A stretch of DNA of 64,000 nucleotides from Emergomyces orientalis (GCA_002110485.1 MOWL01000028.1:1-64000); one strand, 5' to 3'. Positions 21,579 through 33,639 are shown, counted from the first letter of the stretch. Program-made: numbers and translations. The notes: generated by a model from the sequence alone, not told the origin.

Positions 21579-24226
21579 ATGGCGCCTCTGTCTTGTTTGG
21601 CCGGACCTGACAAGCAGAGCAGCAGCAAGACAGATGTTTTAGCTGCTCTGGATTCCCTCTCCACACTCGATGCCATCGTTTCAGACAGCGGGTATGAAAG
21701 TGGCTCCGTCAGCGACGATGAAGACGACGACGACGGCCAACTTCCCACCAAACACTACCTGGCTTTAGCAGAGAGCCTTGATATCGCTCAGCTTCGACAG
21801 AAGCGGTACAGCCCCAACACCCAGGAAAAACTCGACGACACCCGCGATTACTGGGAGAGGTAGGCAGTGGCTTGTTTGACCCTTAAATGGTGTTATAAGC
21901 TCACCAGTGGTGCTGGGCAGGTATTGTCGGCACATCAAGGCTAACGCGGAGCGGCAATGGGTTCGGATCTCTGATTCAGAGGAGACGGTTCGCTTCCTGT
22001 ATGCGTTCTTCAGTTGGCGGTGTGATATCCGTCGTGGCAAGAATAATCAATACTGTCCGGGCATTAAATGCAAAAGTTCGCTGGAGACATTTTGGAAGTG
22101 GTGGCACCTTGTCCTCAAACAGGAAACAGCATCGGGACTAAACAAAGATACGATTGTCAAGGTGGAAGATGTGAGCACCCTCTCCTCAGGTCACTAAACC
22201 AGGAGCGCCACTAATCTCTCGCAGGTTGTTGCACAGGTGGCCACAGAAAAAAAGCTGGCTCTTGTCGGGCGGCCGAAGAAGAACATGTATATCAAAGATG
22301 TTGCTGAGTTCACTCGAGTTGTCCTCACCACCACTGAAATGACATTTGTCTCTGGTTGGCAGCGCATTCAAATGCTTTTCTTCCTGCAGCTTGCAGTCAT
22401 CACTGCCAGCCGTCCTTCGGCGATCCTTCATCTTCGGTATCAAGACATCATGCTAACCCTGATCCGAGTTTCTGATGGTGGACGCCCCCGATTGTTCATA
22501 TTCTTAAAACCAGAGTTTACTAAAAGATTTCTTGGAAATAAGGCACTGTATGTGTTTCTGATCCTTGCGGCATGGGCTGGTTGACTGACACAATTGATAG
22601 GAACGAGTTTAAGATTCCGGAAATCATCTTTGACCCGACCCTGGTTCTCAGCCCGCATATCTGCCTGCTGACTATGCTCTTTCACCTTGGAGGATTCAAG
22701 TCAATTTCAACTACTGGACCAGTGTTGGATTCCGCAGAGAAACTCTACAGCGCCAAAGTGCTGGATGGCAAGGGACAGCAGCCGCTGCTACTAAAGGATG
22801 AATTACTAGATAAGTTTGTGTTTTGCCAGACGGAGCTGACATCCACTGGATTTAAAATTTGCCTGGATCAGAGGATGACTGCATCCATGGTGAGTTCCCG
22901 GATGCGCCGAGCCGGTGAGATCACGGGCTTTGAGGAGGTCGCCCACCCGTACAACCTCTGCTACGCTGAAGCTAAGGCATTTAACAACAGTGGTAAGTAC
23001 CCCTCCATTTTCTTCATGTTTCAGTCATGTCGGAAGGCTAACAATGAACAGAGGAAGTTACAGAGGCTCTTCAGAATGTCATGCTCCAACACGCGGATAT
23101 TCGCACCTTCGTCAAGCATTATCAGGTGGACGTCGACGTTGACGCGCAGGGAATCGTCCGAAAAACAGGCTCCCAAACAGCATTGGTGCGATTTGCCTGC
23201 TCGATGAGTGCATTGATTGACTCCAACCGACCGTTTAAGCTCTCTCCAGAAGAATCAAGGTCCCTCAACTACCTTCCAGTTGTCCTTGGCCGGCAGGATA
23301 CTGTCCAGAAGCGCAAGCGGGAATTGGATGACCGTGAAGCCGAGTTAGAACGTGCCAACAAGGTGTGCAAGACTGCTTTAGGGCATCTTGACGACAGAGT
23401 ACTCGCCGAGTCCAACCCCGAGGTGCTGGAGAGACTGGAGGTTTTCCGTGATCGGACAGCAGAAGCAAAGTCGGTGTACAACAGCGCTGTCCGTGAGCTG
23501 CGTAACGAGAAGCAGCGGCAGCGGAACCGACGGATCCGTGAGAACCTTGAGCACTATAAGAATGAGCAACCTGTGATTGACCTTGAACGACAACTGGCCG
23601 GGAAACTGGTGGATACCAAAGTCATGGACACTTTCGAGCACGAGGCCTTCATGCCTCCGGAGCACTTGATGTTTGTTGACTGCATGCTGACCATGCCGGG
23701 CGCTAGTCTTGAAGCGGAATATCAGCGGAGGATCAACACAATCAACGCAGGGGTCGCATTCTGTGGCGTGGAGGAAGGGCGGCCCTCGCGCCGGCCCGCG
23801 CGCCGGCCCGCGGTCGATGATGACCCTTATCCTCCGACCAAGCGGCAGAGGTGCTTGGTAAAGGATTTACCCGAGGTCCTCTTGCACCAAGCAATGGAGT
23901 CTGTGCAGGCCAAGCCTACAGCTGAACAGCCTCAGGCTTGCTTTCAGCCTCGTGTTTGCTTTCTCTGCGTTGGGAATCCTAGTTGCTCGCTGAATGCCTG
24001 CATTAAAAAATACGCAACATCCGGGTCACTTACAAGGCATTTTCTACGAAGGCATATCAACCCTCCATGGCCGGCCGCTGGGGTTGAGTGCAATGTTTGC
24101 GAGGGGAAGGTGCTCCCGGCCAAATCTGTTCTTCTCAACCATGCAGAGGACGCCCATGGAACTGTTGTGCGGGGTCGCGCTCGGGAGAAACTGGTGTTAG
24201 AATATCAACGGAGCCTAGAGAACTAG
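21579..24226 (+). CDS. captain-2: DUF3435 tyrosine recombinase, five exons
   Basis: Predicted exons 21579-21859, 21921-22170, 22225-22547, 22601-22992 and 23052-24226; all introns are GT-AG of 53-61 nt with consistent phase, giving 806 aa. The family is recognised by EFKIPEIIFDPTLVLSPH, HPYNLCYAEAKAFN and LQHADIRTFVKHYQ. Candidate catalytic residues are Arg240 (ITASRPSAIL), His429 and Tyr439; at 405 there is Cys where relatives have Arg. An acidic run lies in exon 1, a basic/coiled region at 500-620, and two C-terminal Cys/His units (CFLCVGNPSC with a downstream HFLRRH; CNVCEGK with NHAEDAH) look like C2H2 DNA-binding fingers. Role: cutting and joining the ends of a giant transposon, which is known for the captain family. 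It may be inactive because of Cys405. Confidence 0.88.
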
Positions 24227-25940
24227 TTTTGTAGTATAGATATATGTATATATATATGTAATAAAAGGAGTTGCAGTCCTCACACATAATGGCCATGCTC
24301 ACTTACTCAAACGCATGCTATATCAACACACAAATGAAATGCAAGTCAGGCTACATTGCTCTATCAACATATACACTGAATCCGCATTAGTTCATATCCC
24401 TCCACTAATACTCTTGCTACGAAATGCTGAAAAACCTAAGTCACCATCTAGAACTATTTGATTCCTCATCTCAACTGAGAATGCCAGTTGATGAGGTTGG
24501 AGTTGGAAAGTTGGGGGCAGCAGAGCTAGCCAGTGTTCAAGGAAGCGGATGTGGGCAGCGTTGCTGCCGTTAAATGGTGCCAATCAATATTTGCCATAAT
24601 CATGGATTCTGTGTCTCTGATCCCAAGAAGGTGGCGTGCGCGAATGGCAGTTGCATTATACTCCGATGAAAAGCAAGCAAAAGTTGAGAATTTCATCTAT
24701 TTATATTTGGCCATTCTATGAGCGCCGCACTCAACCAATCAAGGAAGTCCCCATCATCATCAACCCATTTTATTTCACAAAATATGATTAATCTCACTGC
24801 GATCCATCGTATCTTGAAAATGGGCATCTTGTAGTTCTTGAATGATGAGTGGTTGCTGCTGGAGTTCCTTCCTACGCGAGGTGTCCAGATCTGGCCACGC
24901 GGATCGTTTAGATGAAGTTAATCAGCCCGCCGAATAATGAATCCATTCCATTTTTATATTAGCAATGCGGACACGTGTCACTAAATTATTAGTTTAGATA
25001 TGAAAACATGAATTTGAAACCACACTAAGCTCTTTTTGAAAAGTAAATCTAGCCTAGGCTTTCATCTCATCCCATAGCGATCCATCATGTTTTGAAACTG
25101 GGCGATTGTAGTTCTTGAACTATGTCCGGGTAGCAGGGGTGTTCAGGGCCGATCGTTTTGAAAGTTAATCAGCCCCACTGAAAAATGAAGCCATTCCATT
25201 TCTATATTAGCAAATGCAAGCATCACTAAATTACTTGTTTACAAAGAAAGCATGTGTTCACCCTAATATTTCTAGCCACCATGCAATCGAGAGTACCCCT
25301 GCCACTAGAAATTCTTAGAATTAACTTTTAGAGAATTGGCTTGCAGATCTTTTTGACTTGCAGATCCTTTTTTGCTTTTTTAATAAATAGTTAATTTAAG
25401 CTTGCAGATATTTTTCCATGACCTTGTTTCTTTCTATCTTTTAACGCTTGCAGTTGTTTTAAGCTTGCCAATTTTTTCAAAAAATTTTAAACATAGAAAA
25501 AGCCATCAGCTGTATTTGTGAACATACCATATATATATATATATATAGTTCCTTGTCACACAAAGTCTTAAAGTTATGATTCTGTAACTAAATTTTTATT
25601 ACGGATCATTTTTTTTTTAAATTATAGCTGATATCAACTCTTCACTGAATATGAATGGACAAGCAGTTCTCTACATTAGCCTTTAGTGTTGTCATTGGTT
25701 CATTGAGGGATGGTGCATCAGTGATTGGTGGCATGCTGCTGCCCGTGTTGTTCTTTGATTCGGGAAGTTTTGGTTCACACTCGGGCGACAGAAAGTGCCT
25801 GGATGATTGTTAGCAATAGATGATTCTAATAGAAAGACAGAAATCACTACTATGAGAGTCTGAAGCATCTCTACTTCTATGCCAGTTAGAGAGCTAGCTA
25901 AAAACAGGTACTAAGGAGGTTTCTGGCCCTAGGGAGGTTT
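24227..25940. other. AT-rich intergenic DNA with a diverged direct duplication
   Basis: No gene recognised. About 24800-25000 and 25070-25240 are related direct repeats: both contain GCGATCCATC, GGGC..TTGTAGTTCTTGAA, GTTAATCAGCCC and CCATTCCATTT.TATATTAGCAA. A short (TA)n run lies near 25530. The segment looks like decayed non-coding or transposon-derived sequence. Confidence 0.55.
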
Positions 25941-26231
25941 CTATGGATTTCCTGGTTCGCGGTTTCCTATCTCATTATCAGCCACCCCGCCATGGACCTA
26001 CAGGGAGGAGTCTTACCAATACCATGTCCAGGTTACGTCTTTTCGGTGGCTGGGACATTTCGGAGGGTGCCGGGTGGTCAAATTGAGCCTCATACATGGA
26101 TAGCTGTAGTCTGTGCGGAGTCTCTTTCTTCGTAGATTTCGCGCTGGGGGCTGACGTTCATCCATCTCCGAATCTGAACTGATGATGACAGTGTGATGAA
26201 GCCCGTCGTGGGGAATATCAGCTGACGCCAT
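25941..26231 (-). pseudogene. RING-family pseudogene 1, truncated
   Basis: Starts at ATG 26231 with MASADIPHDGLHHTVIISS, then DERQPPAR and the basic RTDYSYP segment shared with the copies at 29626 and 47162. After SYP one base is missing relative to the copy at 47162, so the frame is lost. The intron (GTAAGACTCC ... GAGATAG) is conserved, and exon 2 stops matching after about 26 bases, before the coiled coil and RING finger. Upstream on the minus strand is a pyrimidine-rich leader. Ancestral function is probably a nuclear RING E3-type protein. Confidence 0.75.
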
Positions 26232-26532
26232 GATTGAAAGATGGTGGTGTTGGAAAAACAAAGAGGAGGGATGAAGAGCACCGCTGCGGTCTTTTTATGT
26301 TCGCTGATTCTCAGGATGAGTCGAGATAATAAGGAGGAGGGAACGGAAGGACTTGAGGGGGAAACCACGCATATTTATACCCGGTAGCACAGCCGCCTCA
26401 CAGGACCATCCACGGCTGGTGGCAGCTGCAGGGGGTTGGCGGTGCTATACCGATTATAGTTGAACCGGCAAGTTGCGCTCAACCAGGAAAGCTGAGCCGA
26501 CGGGAAATCATGCCCCCAGGGAGAGCGGTGTC

Positions 26533-28785
26533 TTCTTCTTCTTCTTCTATTCAATTTAACGTCCGGCCCAGCCGCTTTCCGCAGCTATGCAGACGATGGG
26601 TATCTATAGCTAATATACATCATATAATACAGTCTAGATGTTAGCCAGGGTCCTCCAGTGGGTCCCCCTGACTCCTGTTTGTCCTATAAACCGAAAGAAC
26701 TCAGTGCATGCCTTATCGTATTTTGTCCTCCGTAATTGCTCCATATTGCCCGAGGAGTCTAGTTAAGATCATAAATCTTGCAGCCTTCTTAGCTAGCTTA
26801 GGCGTGGTCAGGATCTCCTTGAGATCGAACCTATCCCTTCTTCCTTCCCCGTTTTCCCATGTTTCCGCCCTGAGGTTGTTAAACCTAGGGCACGCTAATA
26901 AGACGTGCCGTACTGTTTGATTTCCGCCACCGCATTCGCATAGGGTGTCAGTGATCTCTGGCACCTTTCTTTCATATAGGAATTGTCGTAGTCCAATCTT
27001 GCCGGTGCGCATCTGTACGATGGTGGAACTGAGGGCCTTGTGTAAGGAGTGGTGTAGATGGAGGACCGTAGGGCTTGGTGCGGGTGTGAGCGCGTAGGTG
27101 GCTCGCCCCGATGACTCGTTCTCCCAGTCCCGCTCCCACTGTACCTGGGTCTGGCGGTGAAGTTCCGACTTGGCTGCGGATATCAGGTGTCTTAGGAAGT
27201 CAGGTGTAGCTGCGGTATCGTCAGTGTCCACTGTGATCATCCTCCCTCTTCTGCCTCGTTGTTGTCTGCAGCCCGTCGCTTCCTTTGCGAGATTATCCGC
27301 CAATTCATTACCTTCGATTCCTTGGTGCGCCGGGATCCAGTAGAATTCCACCTGAAGGCCCTGGGAGCGGACCCTGTCTAGAGCATCTATGATCCTCCGA
27401 AGTATGGATTGACCGGATGATCTTCTGGGGTTTTGGAGAGCCTTTAGGGCTGCCTGGTTGTCCATGAAGATTGCTGCTCTGCGTCGGTCCGACGCTAGGA
27501 TTAGGTTTAGGCCCATGTGAATGCCAAGAAGCTCGGCTGCATAGACGGTGGTAGACGTTTCCTTGCCGAGATAAGCAAGTTCTTGGGTGTGGATCGACGG
27601 CGCTAATGCAGCAGCCCCCACTTTCCCGTGTATGCCGCTACCGTCAGTGTAGACTGCCAGTGGTGGGTCGGCTCCGCTGATAATGTGTGTGTGCAGTCGT
27701 TCCGCCGCTTCTCGACCTTCCGTGATAGTGACCGTGGGCCGCTCTCCACCACGGCTTTACCGGGAATGGGATCCGCGACTCCAGATGACTGACCGCTCCT
27801 TCTCCCAGTTTCATCACGAGGCTGTTGTAGAGGCGTGTTAGGGGGCTGGTGGGGGAGTCTCCGCGTATCGGTGGGGTCCATGCTGAGGTGCTGTTGTCAT
27901 CTTCATTCTGGAACTGGCTGCCGGTGAGGATATTCAGTGCTGCGTCGTGTGCTCGCTCCTCCAGCTGCAGACGCAGAGGCGTCATGAAGAGCTCGACATC
28001 CAAGGCCGCGCCCGACGCTGCTCGGTATGCGCCTCCTACGATCCTCGCCCCTTCTCGTTGAATCCTGTCAAGGGTCGTGCGCATCTTTTCTGTGAGCCCT
28101 GTTTCGCCGCGCGGTGTATGCCACACGGAGCAGGCATATGTGATCTGTGGGACCACTATGGCCAGGTATGCCAGCCTTAGCGTGGCCAGCGCTGATCCCC
28201 ACGTTGAACCTGCCAGGGACCTCACGGCATTTAACGTCAGTGACGTCCTGCTTTCGATATGCTGTATCTGAGGGCCCCATCGTAGCTGCTGGTCCAACAT
28301 GACGCCCAGGTAGCGGACCTCTTTCATCGGAGCAATCGTTAGGTCTGATATGGTCAAAGCCCGTTGTACATCGTGTCTCCTTGGATTTCGCGTGAGGTGG
28401 ATGAGTTGGTATTTTTTGAGGTCGAATTTTGATCCGTGAGTGGCCGACCATGCCTCCGCTCGTCCATGCATTCTTGCTAACTTCCTACAGTTCTCGTCGG
28501 TGGTGCAGCTGCTGGTGAAGAAGTAGATGTCGTCGATCCAACCTCCGGCCGCTGCCCCGGTCACCCGGAGGGGCGCGTCTTCCAGGATGTCAGCGTTGTA
28601 GAAAAGGTAGAGCACTGGAGAGATCGGCGAACCCTGTGGGATCCCGGTCTCCACTTGGAGAGGTTCTGTTGTGTGCTCCCGTAGCTGTATAGTAGTTGTC
28701 CTGTTTCGTAGAAAGCTCGCTACCCATCCGACTATTCTTTCGTCCATCCTTCTCTTGCGCAGGTTGTGCAGAAGCCTGGGGTGAG
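26533..28785 (-). mobile_element. LINE-3, 5'-truncated Tad-like element in a minisatellite
   Basis: The minus strand encodes the RT from just after the first catalytic motif (HPRLLHNLRKRRMDERIVGW), GIPQGSPISPVLYLFYNAD, the second catalytic box GWIDDIYFF and LGVMLDQQLRW. Next come RNase H (VYTDGSGIHG, AAELLGIHMGL, WIPAHQGIEGNELAD) and the end knuckle CECGGGNQTVRHVLLAC. A single frame change near 27740 separates RT (27644-28747) from RNase H (26713-27621). The tail is GAA/AAG-repeat rich at 26533-26548. Flanks on both sides are CCCCAGGGAGAGCGGTG-type units, so the insertion target was the minisatellite now at 28788. Confidence 0.9.
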
Positions 28786-28787
28786 AG

Positions 28788-28876
28788 ACATGTCCCCAGG
28801 GAAAGCGGTATCCCCAGGGAGAGTAGTGTCCCCAGGGAGAGCGGTGTCCCTAGGGAGAGCAGTGGCCCCAGGGCCA
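28788..28876. repeat. 18-bp minisatellite (CCCCAGGGAGAGCGGTGT units)
   Basis: About five imperfect 18-bp units (CCCCAGGGAAAGCGGTAT, CCCCAGGGAGAGTAGTGT and so on). One more unit lies at 26513-26532 on the other side of LINE-3, showing that the LINE split the array. Confidence 0.85.
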
Positions 28877-28935
28877 CTTTTCCAAAATGGACCGCAGCAA
28901 CAATCGGCTCGCGCCCCAAGAACGGACCCATCAGT

Positions 28936-28995
28936 GGACCCCCTGGGACTGGGAAAACCAGCCTTGCGCTTGCTTTGGCGGGTAAATTCGGTCTG
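28936..28995 (+). pseudogene. orphan Walker A fragment of a BCS1-type AAA ATPase
   Basis: Twenty codons read GPPGTGKTSLALALAGKFGL, a P-loop with the following helix as in BCS1-like AAA proteins. No Walker B, sensor or N-terminal BCS1 domain was found nearby, and the frame soon runs into non-family sequence. It is interpreted as a relic of a larger gene, not related in detail to the DUF7025-AAA gene, whose P-loop is GPPGVGKT. Confidence 0.55.
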
Positions 28996-29413
28996 GCTAC
29001 CGGTCCTTGGTCGCCACAGGACCACAGAAATCGATTCAATGGCCTCTACCGTCCACAGGCCAGCATGGCCACAAGTTGGCCGTCTTTAGGCCTACCGGGT
29101 CCATGGAACGCGGTCCATGGACCCGTCAGGCCTATTGGCTCCTGCCTCCAGCATGGCAACCTAGGTTAGTGGGCCTACTGCACATGTCCTTAAGCACTGG
29201 CCATAGCACCTCTTCCCTTGGTCATTGTGCTAGTGACCTCATGATGTAGTCCCTGGCCTTTTGTCAACCTTCTTCTGCCACTGTGCCTCTGGCCTGATTG
29301 GACTTCAGCCCTCGGGTACAGATACAGTTTTGAAGGGGGTGTTGACGCCAACGAAAACTCCCAGCAGGAGGCTGCACTGCCCGAACTCTCGTGATCACTT
29401 TCCCCGCCCTGGG

Positions 29414-29422
29414 TATATATAT
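29414..29422 (+). promoter_or_regulatory. TATA element upstream of RING pseudogene 2
   Basis: TATATATAT in the context CCTGGGTATATATATGGGCTCC, 210 bp before the start codon. The same context (CCTAGGTATATATATGGGCTCC) is repeated at about 36880-36902, where no RING gene follows. Confidence 0.6.
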
Positions 29423-29625
29423 GGGCTCCTTCCCGCCTCGGATCCATCTCTCTTTCAATTCCTTTTCCACCTCCCATCCTACACCGTCGACCGAAACCCG
29501 CCGAGAAGCCCTTGCGTGCCCAAAGACAACTGAGTGGACATAACAGAACCCGTTTCCTCTCTCTAGAGCCCTTTGTCATTCCACTTTGCTGATCCGTGAC
29601 ACGGCCATCTTTCCATCTCTCAGCT

Positions 29626-30198
29626 ATGGCATCAGCCGATAATCTTCGCACTGTGATCATCATTTCAGACGAAAAAAAGGACGAACAGCCCCTGGCATGA
29701 AGGACGCGAAGGTCGCAAAGGAAGAGACCACGCACAGACTACAGCTATCCGGCCTATGATGAATCTGATGATTTGGCGACCTCTGATTCTCTGGAGTCCG
29801 AAATGGAGCAGCCACTGAAAAAACAAAAAATATCTAACCTCAACATGACTTTGATAAGACTCTTCTTTGTGGGACTTGATGGGGCTTCTTCCTCGCTGAT
29901 ATCGAGATAGGAAAGTGTGAACCGGAAAATCCATACTATTTTCGAGGCAGAGCGTGCGAAGAGAAGGAAGCTGGAAGAAGAAGTGCAGTGTCTACATGCA
30001 GAGATGGCCAAGCTTGAGACTAAACTCCGGGAGTTGAAGCATTGATTTGAATGTGAGATCTGCTATAGTATCCCATCGGAGTGGAGGACCCTTCTGCCGT
30101 GTGGACATCGGTTTTGCACAAGATGCCTTCGTGCTGCCATTGGCGATGATTGTCCAAAGTGTTGTAGTTCTATCACCGGTATTCTCAAGAGCTATTAG
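29626..30198 (+). pseudogene. RING-family pseudogene 2
   Basis: The most complete RING copy: ATG 29626 (MASADNLRTVIIIS), basic RTDYSYP region, intron to GAGATAG at about 29910, then a coiled-coil segment (FEAERAKRRKLEEEV) and a C3HC4 RING (CEICYSIPSEWRTLLPCGH, FCTRCL, CPKC) ending GILKSY at 30198. It is broken by a TAG-type stop near residue 25 (PLA then TGA), a splice donor changed to ATAAGA, and TGA just before the RING. RING fingers with this spacing usually are ubiquitin ligases; here it is a relic. Confidence 0.78.
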
Positions 30199-30495
30199 GA
30201 TTAGGTAGAGCTGTTTTCTCCTTTTTTTTTTAGTCAGCGTTAGAAACATCATCATTGGTTGTGGTTTTGTTCTAGTTTTGAGGTACTGCTTGCCCCTTCC
30301 AAACACTACTTGTACAAGCTTTTTAAGGACTGAGAAGAAGAACAGTTAGTGCTTCTCCCCTGGGAGGGAAATATATTTTAAAGAGACCATTTGTGAGGCT
30401 TCAATCAGGGGGTTTTTACTGGGTCAACTATGGGTACAAAACAAATCTAAGCAGCTAACTAACTAGAAATGGAAAGGTTGAGCCATCTCCTTGCA

Positions 30496-31564
30496 TCAGC
30501 GCTGATATAATCCACGTGACCTTGTTCGGCGACATTCATTATTCCGGGAGTAGTAAACTGCCAACAATTCCAACCCTCCAAGCTCCTGCAAATCGTCCAA
30601 TGTCATATTGGCATACACCTTGTAACCTCCTGGAACCTTTTCTATATTCCGTTGAAGGGATGGAATGGCGACAAACTGATCAGTACCACAAGGCAAGTTG
30701 GTGGGACTCATTGGCTCATCGATGATGATTGGGTCGTCTGCGAGAGTGAGGGAGGTGTGAGAAATGTTTTTCGCGGAGCAGGTGCTGAGCCTTACCAGCA
30801 GAACCCGAGTACTTCCACGGCTCTCCTTGTATGCCATATCCCTGTGTTTCTTGTAAATCTATCCTTCCTACTATCTGGTACATCTCATCCCCGTCTCGCT
30901 TATACACCAGCTTCAGAATCTTCACCTGAGAGAGGGGCAAAATAATGTATTCCTGATTATCCAGCGTCTCCGCCAACGCATCGCCTTCCCAACGACCCGA
31001 CACCAGGGGGATAATCTGCTCTGATCGGTGGACTTGGACGTTGGGTTCCTCGCCCGTGCGTGGGTCAGCATCGATGGAACCATCGGAGTAATTCAACGGC
31101 TCCTTCAATGTGTTGCCTTCGCGATTGTCTGAGGCCAGGGGAGGGGTTGGCTCTCGTCGATTGGGTGGGTCATCGGCAACGTCGCTCGGGCTTGAGTGAG
31201 CCTCCTCGATGGGGTCGTCGGAAAAATCCAACAGTTGGAGTGACGGTGGGGTAACATCGACGGGGGAGGAGTCGAACAGGATCCATTCGTCACAGTTAAT
31301 GTCATCGAGACCAGAGAAGGTGGATGGCAGCGCAGAAAAATCAGCAAATATCCCACCTGCTGCATCCTTGGAGAGGTTACCGGACGCAGAGAAGAAGAGC
31401 ATGTGCATGGGCATGTGCATGGGCATTGGAAAGTGGTGCTGGGGCTCTTCGTCGGACCGAGAATCAGAAGGGAATGCTTCCAGGAGGTGCACTGTGTGCA
31501 GCTGAGGCGAGGGAGAACTGTCGGCAGGTCCAGGGGAGGTGGTATCGTACGTGAAGGTAGCCAT
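30496..31564 (-). CDS. two-exon hypothetical protein, 336 aa
   Basis: Exons 31564-30796 and 30737-30496, intron 58 nt (GTAAGG...CTCGCAG) with phase-1 joint, so the protein continues SGSADDPIIIDEPMSPT. The start MATFTYDTTSPGPADSS was preferred over an upstream ATG because it follows a pyrimidine-rich leader. The protein is acidic and Pro/Ser rich with a Met-Pro-His repeat (PMPMHMPMHM), no membrane segment and no recognised domain. The C-terminal part (IILPLSQVKILKLVYKRDG; DLQELGGLELLAVYY) looks folded. Function unknown. Confidence 0.6.
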
Positions 31565-32760
31565 GTTGTGAGGTGAGATGATGGGATGCTCTTCTCCCCT
31601 CGATCTCGATCCAGGAGGCACTGGAGGTCCTTATATGTCCCACGACCGAACCCCCGCTTGCGAACAAAAATAGGTCGAGGCTAATCAAGAAGGGTAGGAA
31701 AAATAGTAGCTGAGATGCGTCTTCCGTGGATCACCAATCATTCACAGCAAAGAAGCCGCCGAACCGGGGAATGTTGCATTGATGGCGTGGGCCAACGCAA
31801 AAGTGCTCCTGGTCACCACCCCCATGCTAACATAGGCTCTCGTCCAGCGAATATCAGCCAGTCAATTTATTCAGCCCCCCATTTTCCCCCTGGCCATGCG
31901 CCAGGAAGTCGAATCGACAAACCGCTAAGCCCGGGGACAAGGAGCACGGGGGTGGCATGCACGAGGACGGCCGAACTTAACCCAACCATGTGTGCCAGTC
32001 AAAAAGTGCGCCTGTTGGTGATTTCGCTTAGAGCCGAGACATCCATGAGCTCGAGCACAGAGGCGAAGCCATGAAGCAATATCCGAGGCGCGACCTGCAT
32101 CGAGGCTTATCATTTTGTGATACACACCCCCATGAGTGCGGTTTGGCAACCCTATAGGGGTACACGAAAGCAAAATGAAGGAAAATCCAAAATGCAGCCC
32201 ATTCTTTGGCCCTATCATTCATGCCGGCTTCTCCAAACGGCGCAGCAAGGTGGGCGTCAGATCAAGATATATATATATATATATCTTGGGCTCTCATCCA
32301 GCCAAAATCGACCAGTTGGGAAGGATCCCCCCCGCCCCGACCCTCCTGATACGTTGGCAAACTGTTCGATCCTCTCCTCCAGTCGATAAGGCGAGGGACA
32401 TGAGGCTGGCATGTAATGGAAGGACGGAACTACACCCGCAGCTAATCATCTCCGCCTGAACCAGTGCAGAAGCATCCCTGACTTCACCCCTGTGCTCTTT
32501 TTTGCGAGAGGGCGCAGCGAGATGGGTATCAGGTCAGCCCGCCCTGGCGTTCCCTTCAGGAGTTAAGGACCAGGTGGAATGGATTGCTGACAGACAGTGC
32601 GGCCAGGCGAACCAACATGGGGTTGAGGTATAGGGCTATAAAAGGCTCTTCCCCTCTCATTCAGCCTTCGCCCTTCTCCAAATCTTTTTCCTACTTCAAA
32701 TATTCGCATGTTTTGCTTCAAATATTCTCCCCTTACTCTGCATCTCTGCACATTATCGGC
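31565..32760. other. intergenic, divergent promoter region
   Basis: No coding sequence is supported. It contains a short (AT)n run at about 32268-32284 and a TATA box, CTATAAAAGG (32635-32644), in front of the gene at 32761. The stretch is otherwise unannotated. Confidence 0.5.
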
Positions 32761-33343
32761 ATGGATAGACAAGGAACCGAGAATCCTCCACCATTACCCA
32801 GTCAACTTTTGTCGTCTGGTGCGCAACAATCCACTCTCCCAGCTTATTGCGAGATGTTGGGTGACTTTCTCCAGAAGGCACCATTCCAAACCTATGCCTC
32901 CGGTAAGGGTTTAATGATACCCCGGATCCTTCTACTTCGATTTCTCATCTAAGACTGCAGCTCCTCTCAACGTCCCCCCCACGCGGCTGTCTGTTGACAG
33001 GACCTCAAATAGCCAGTCCCAATGTTCTGGCGATATCAAATCCGAAGGCAGAGACAATATCTCGGGTTCTGGGGCTACGACAGAACCTTTGGCTCATGAT
33101 GAATTGGAGAATCGTCACTATTGGTGTGAGGCGCAGCAGGTTGAAAATAGCCTTAAGATTTGTCATGTCGGAGATCAAGTATGGTGAAATAATAAATATG
33201 TTCACCGTGTGTTTTATGTGGTGGATACATATCTCCCAGACAACTGGCTCCCTGAAAATGCGAGGCTCCGGCTGCGGAAGCAGGAGGAGAAACAAAAGAG
33301 AAGCAAGGAGAAGAAACAACAAAGGGAGAAGGTGATGCAATGA
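32761..33343 (+). pseudogene. two-exon hypothetical gene with an in-frame TGA
   Basis: Exon 1 is 32761-32902 (MDRQGTENPPPLPSQL...), intron 32903-32960, exon 2 from 32961 with a correct phase-1 joint. The frame reaches CHVGDQVW and then TGA at 33185-33187. The same frame stays open for 51 more codons (NNKYVHRVFYVVDTYLPDNW, then a strongly charged Lys/Glu/Arg tail) to TGA 33341-33343. The tail looks like genuine coding sequence, so the gene has probably been cut by one nonsense change (122 aa product). No family recognised. TATA box 120 bp upstream. Confidence 0.5.
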
Positions 33344-33639
33344 AAGAATCATCTGAGCACATTACGTCCTCGACCATCAACACACAATTAATGGAAGATG
33401 GGATGTCCGGCCGCTCATTTTTTATTTGATATTATAATACACAGTCATTTATCCATCTGCCTTCTCTTGCATTAATTAGGTGATACTGAAGCAGTGGGTA
33501 GTATAGTCGAGTCAACCTGTTTCTCTACGTCTTGCCCATCTCCGGGAACGCCCTAATATGGTCCCCCCGGGAGTCAGTGAAGTGGTGGCCCACGACCAAA
33601 ACTATAGCTCCCCTATGGGAGTTAGGGAATTGGGAGAAT

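Noticed and set aside
28590..29039. Minus-strand ORF across the minisatellite
   Set aside because: Built from repeated 18-bp units (LGTPLSLGT...) and LINE antisense sequence; not a gene.
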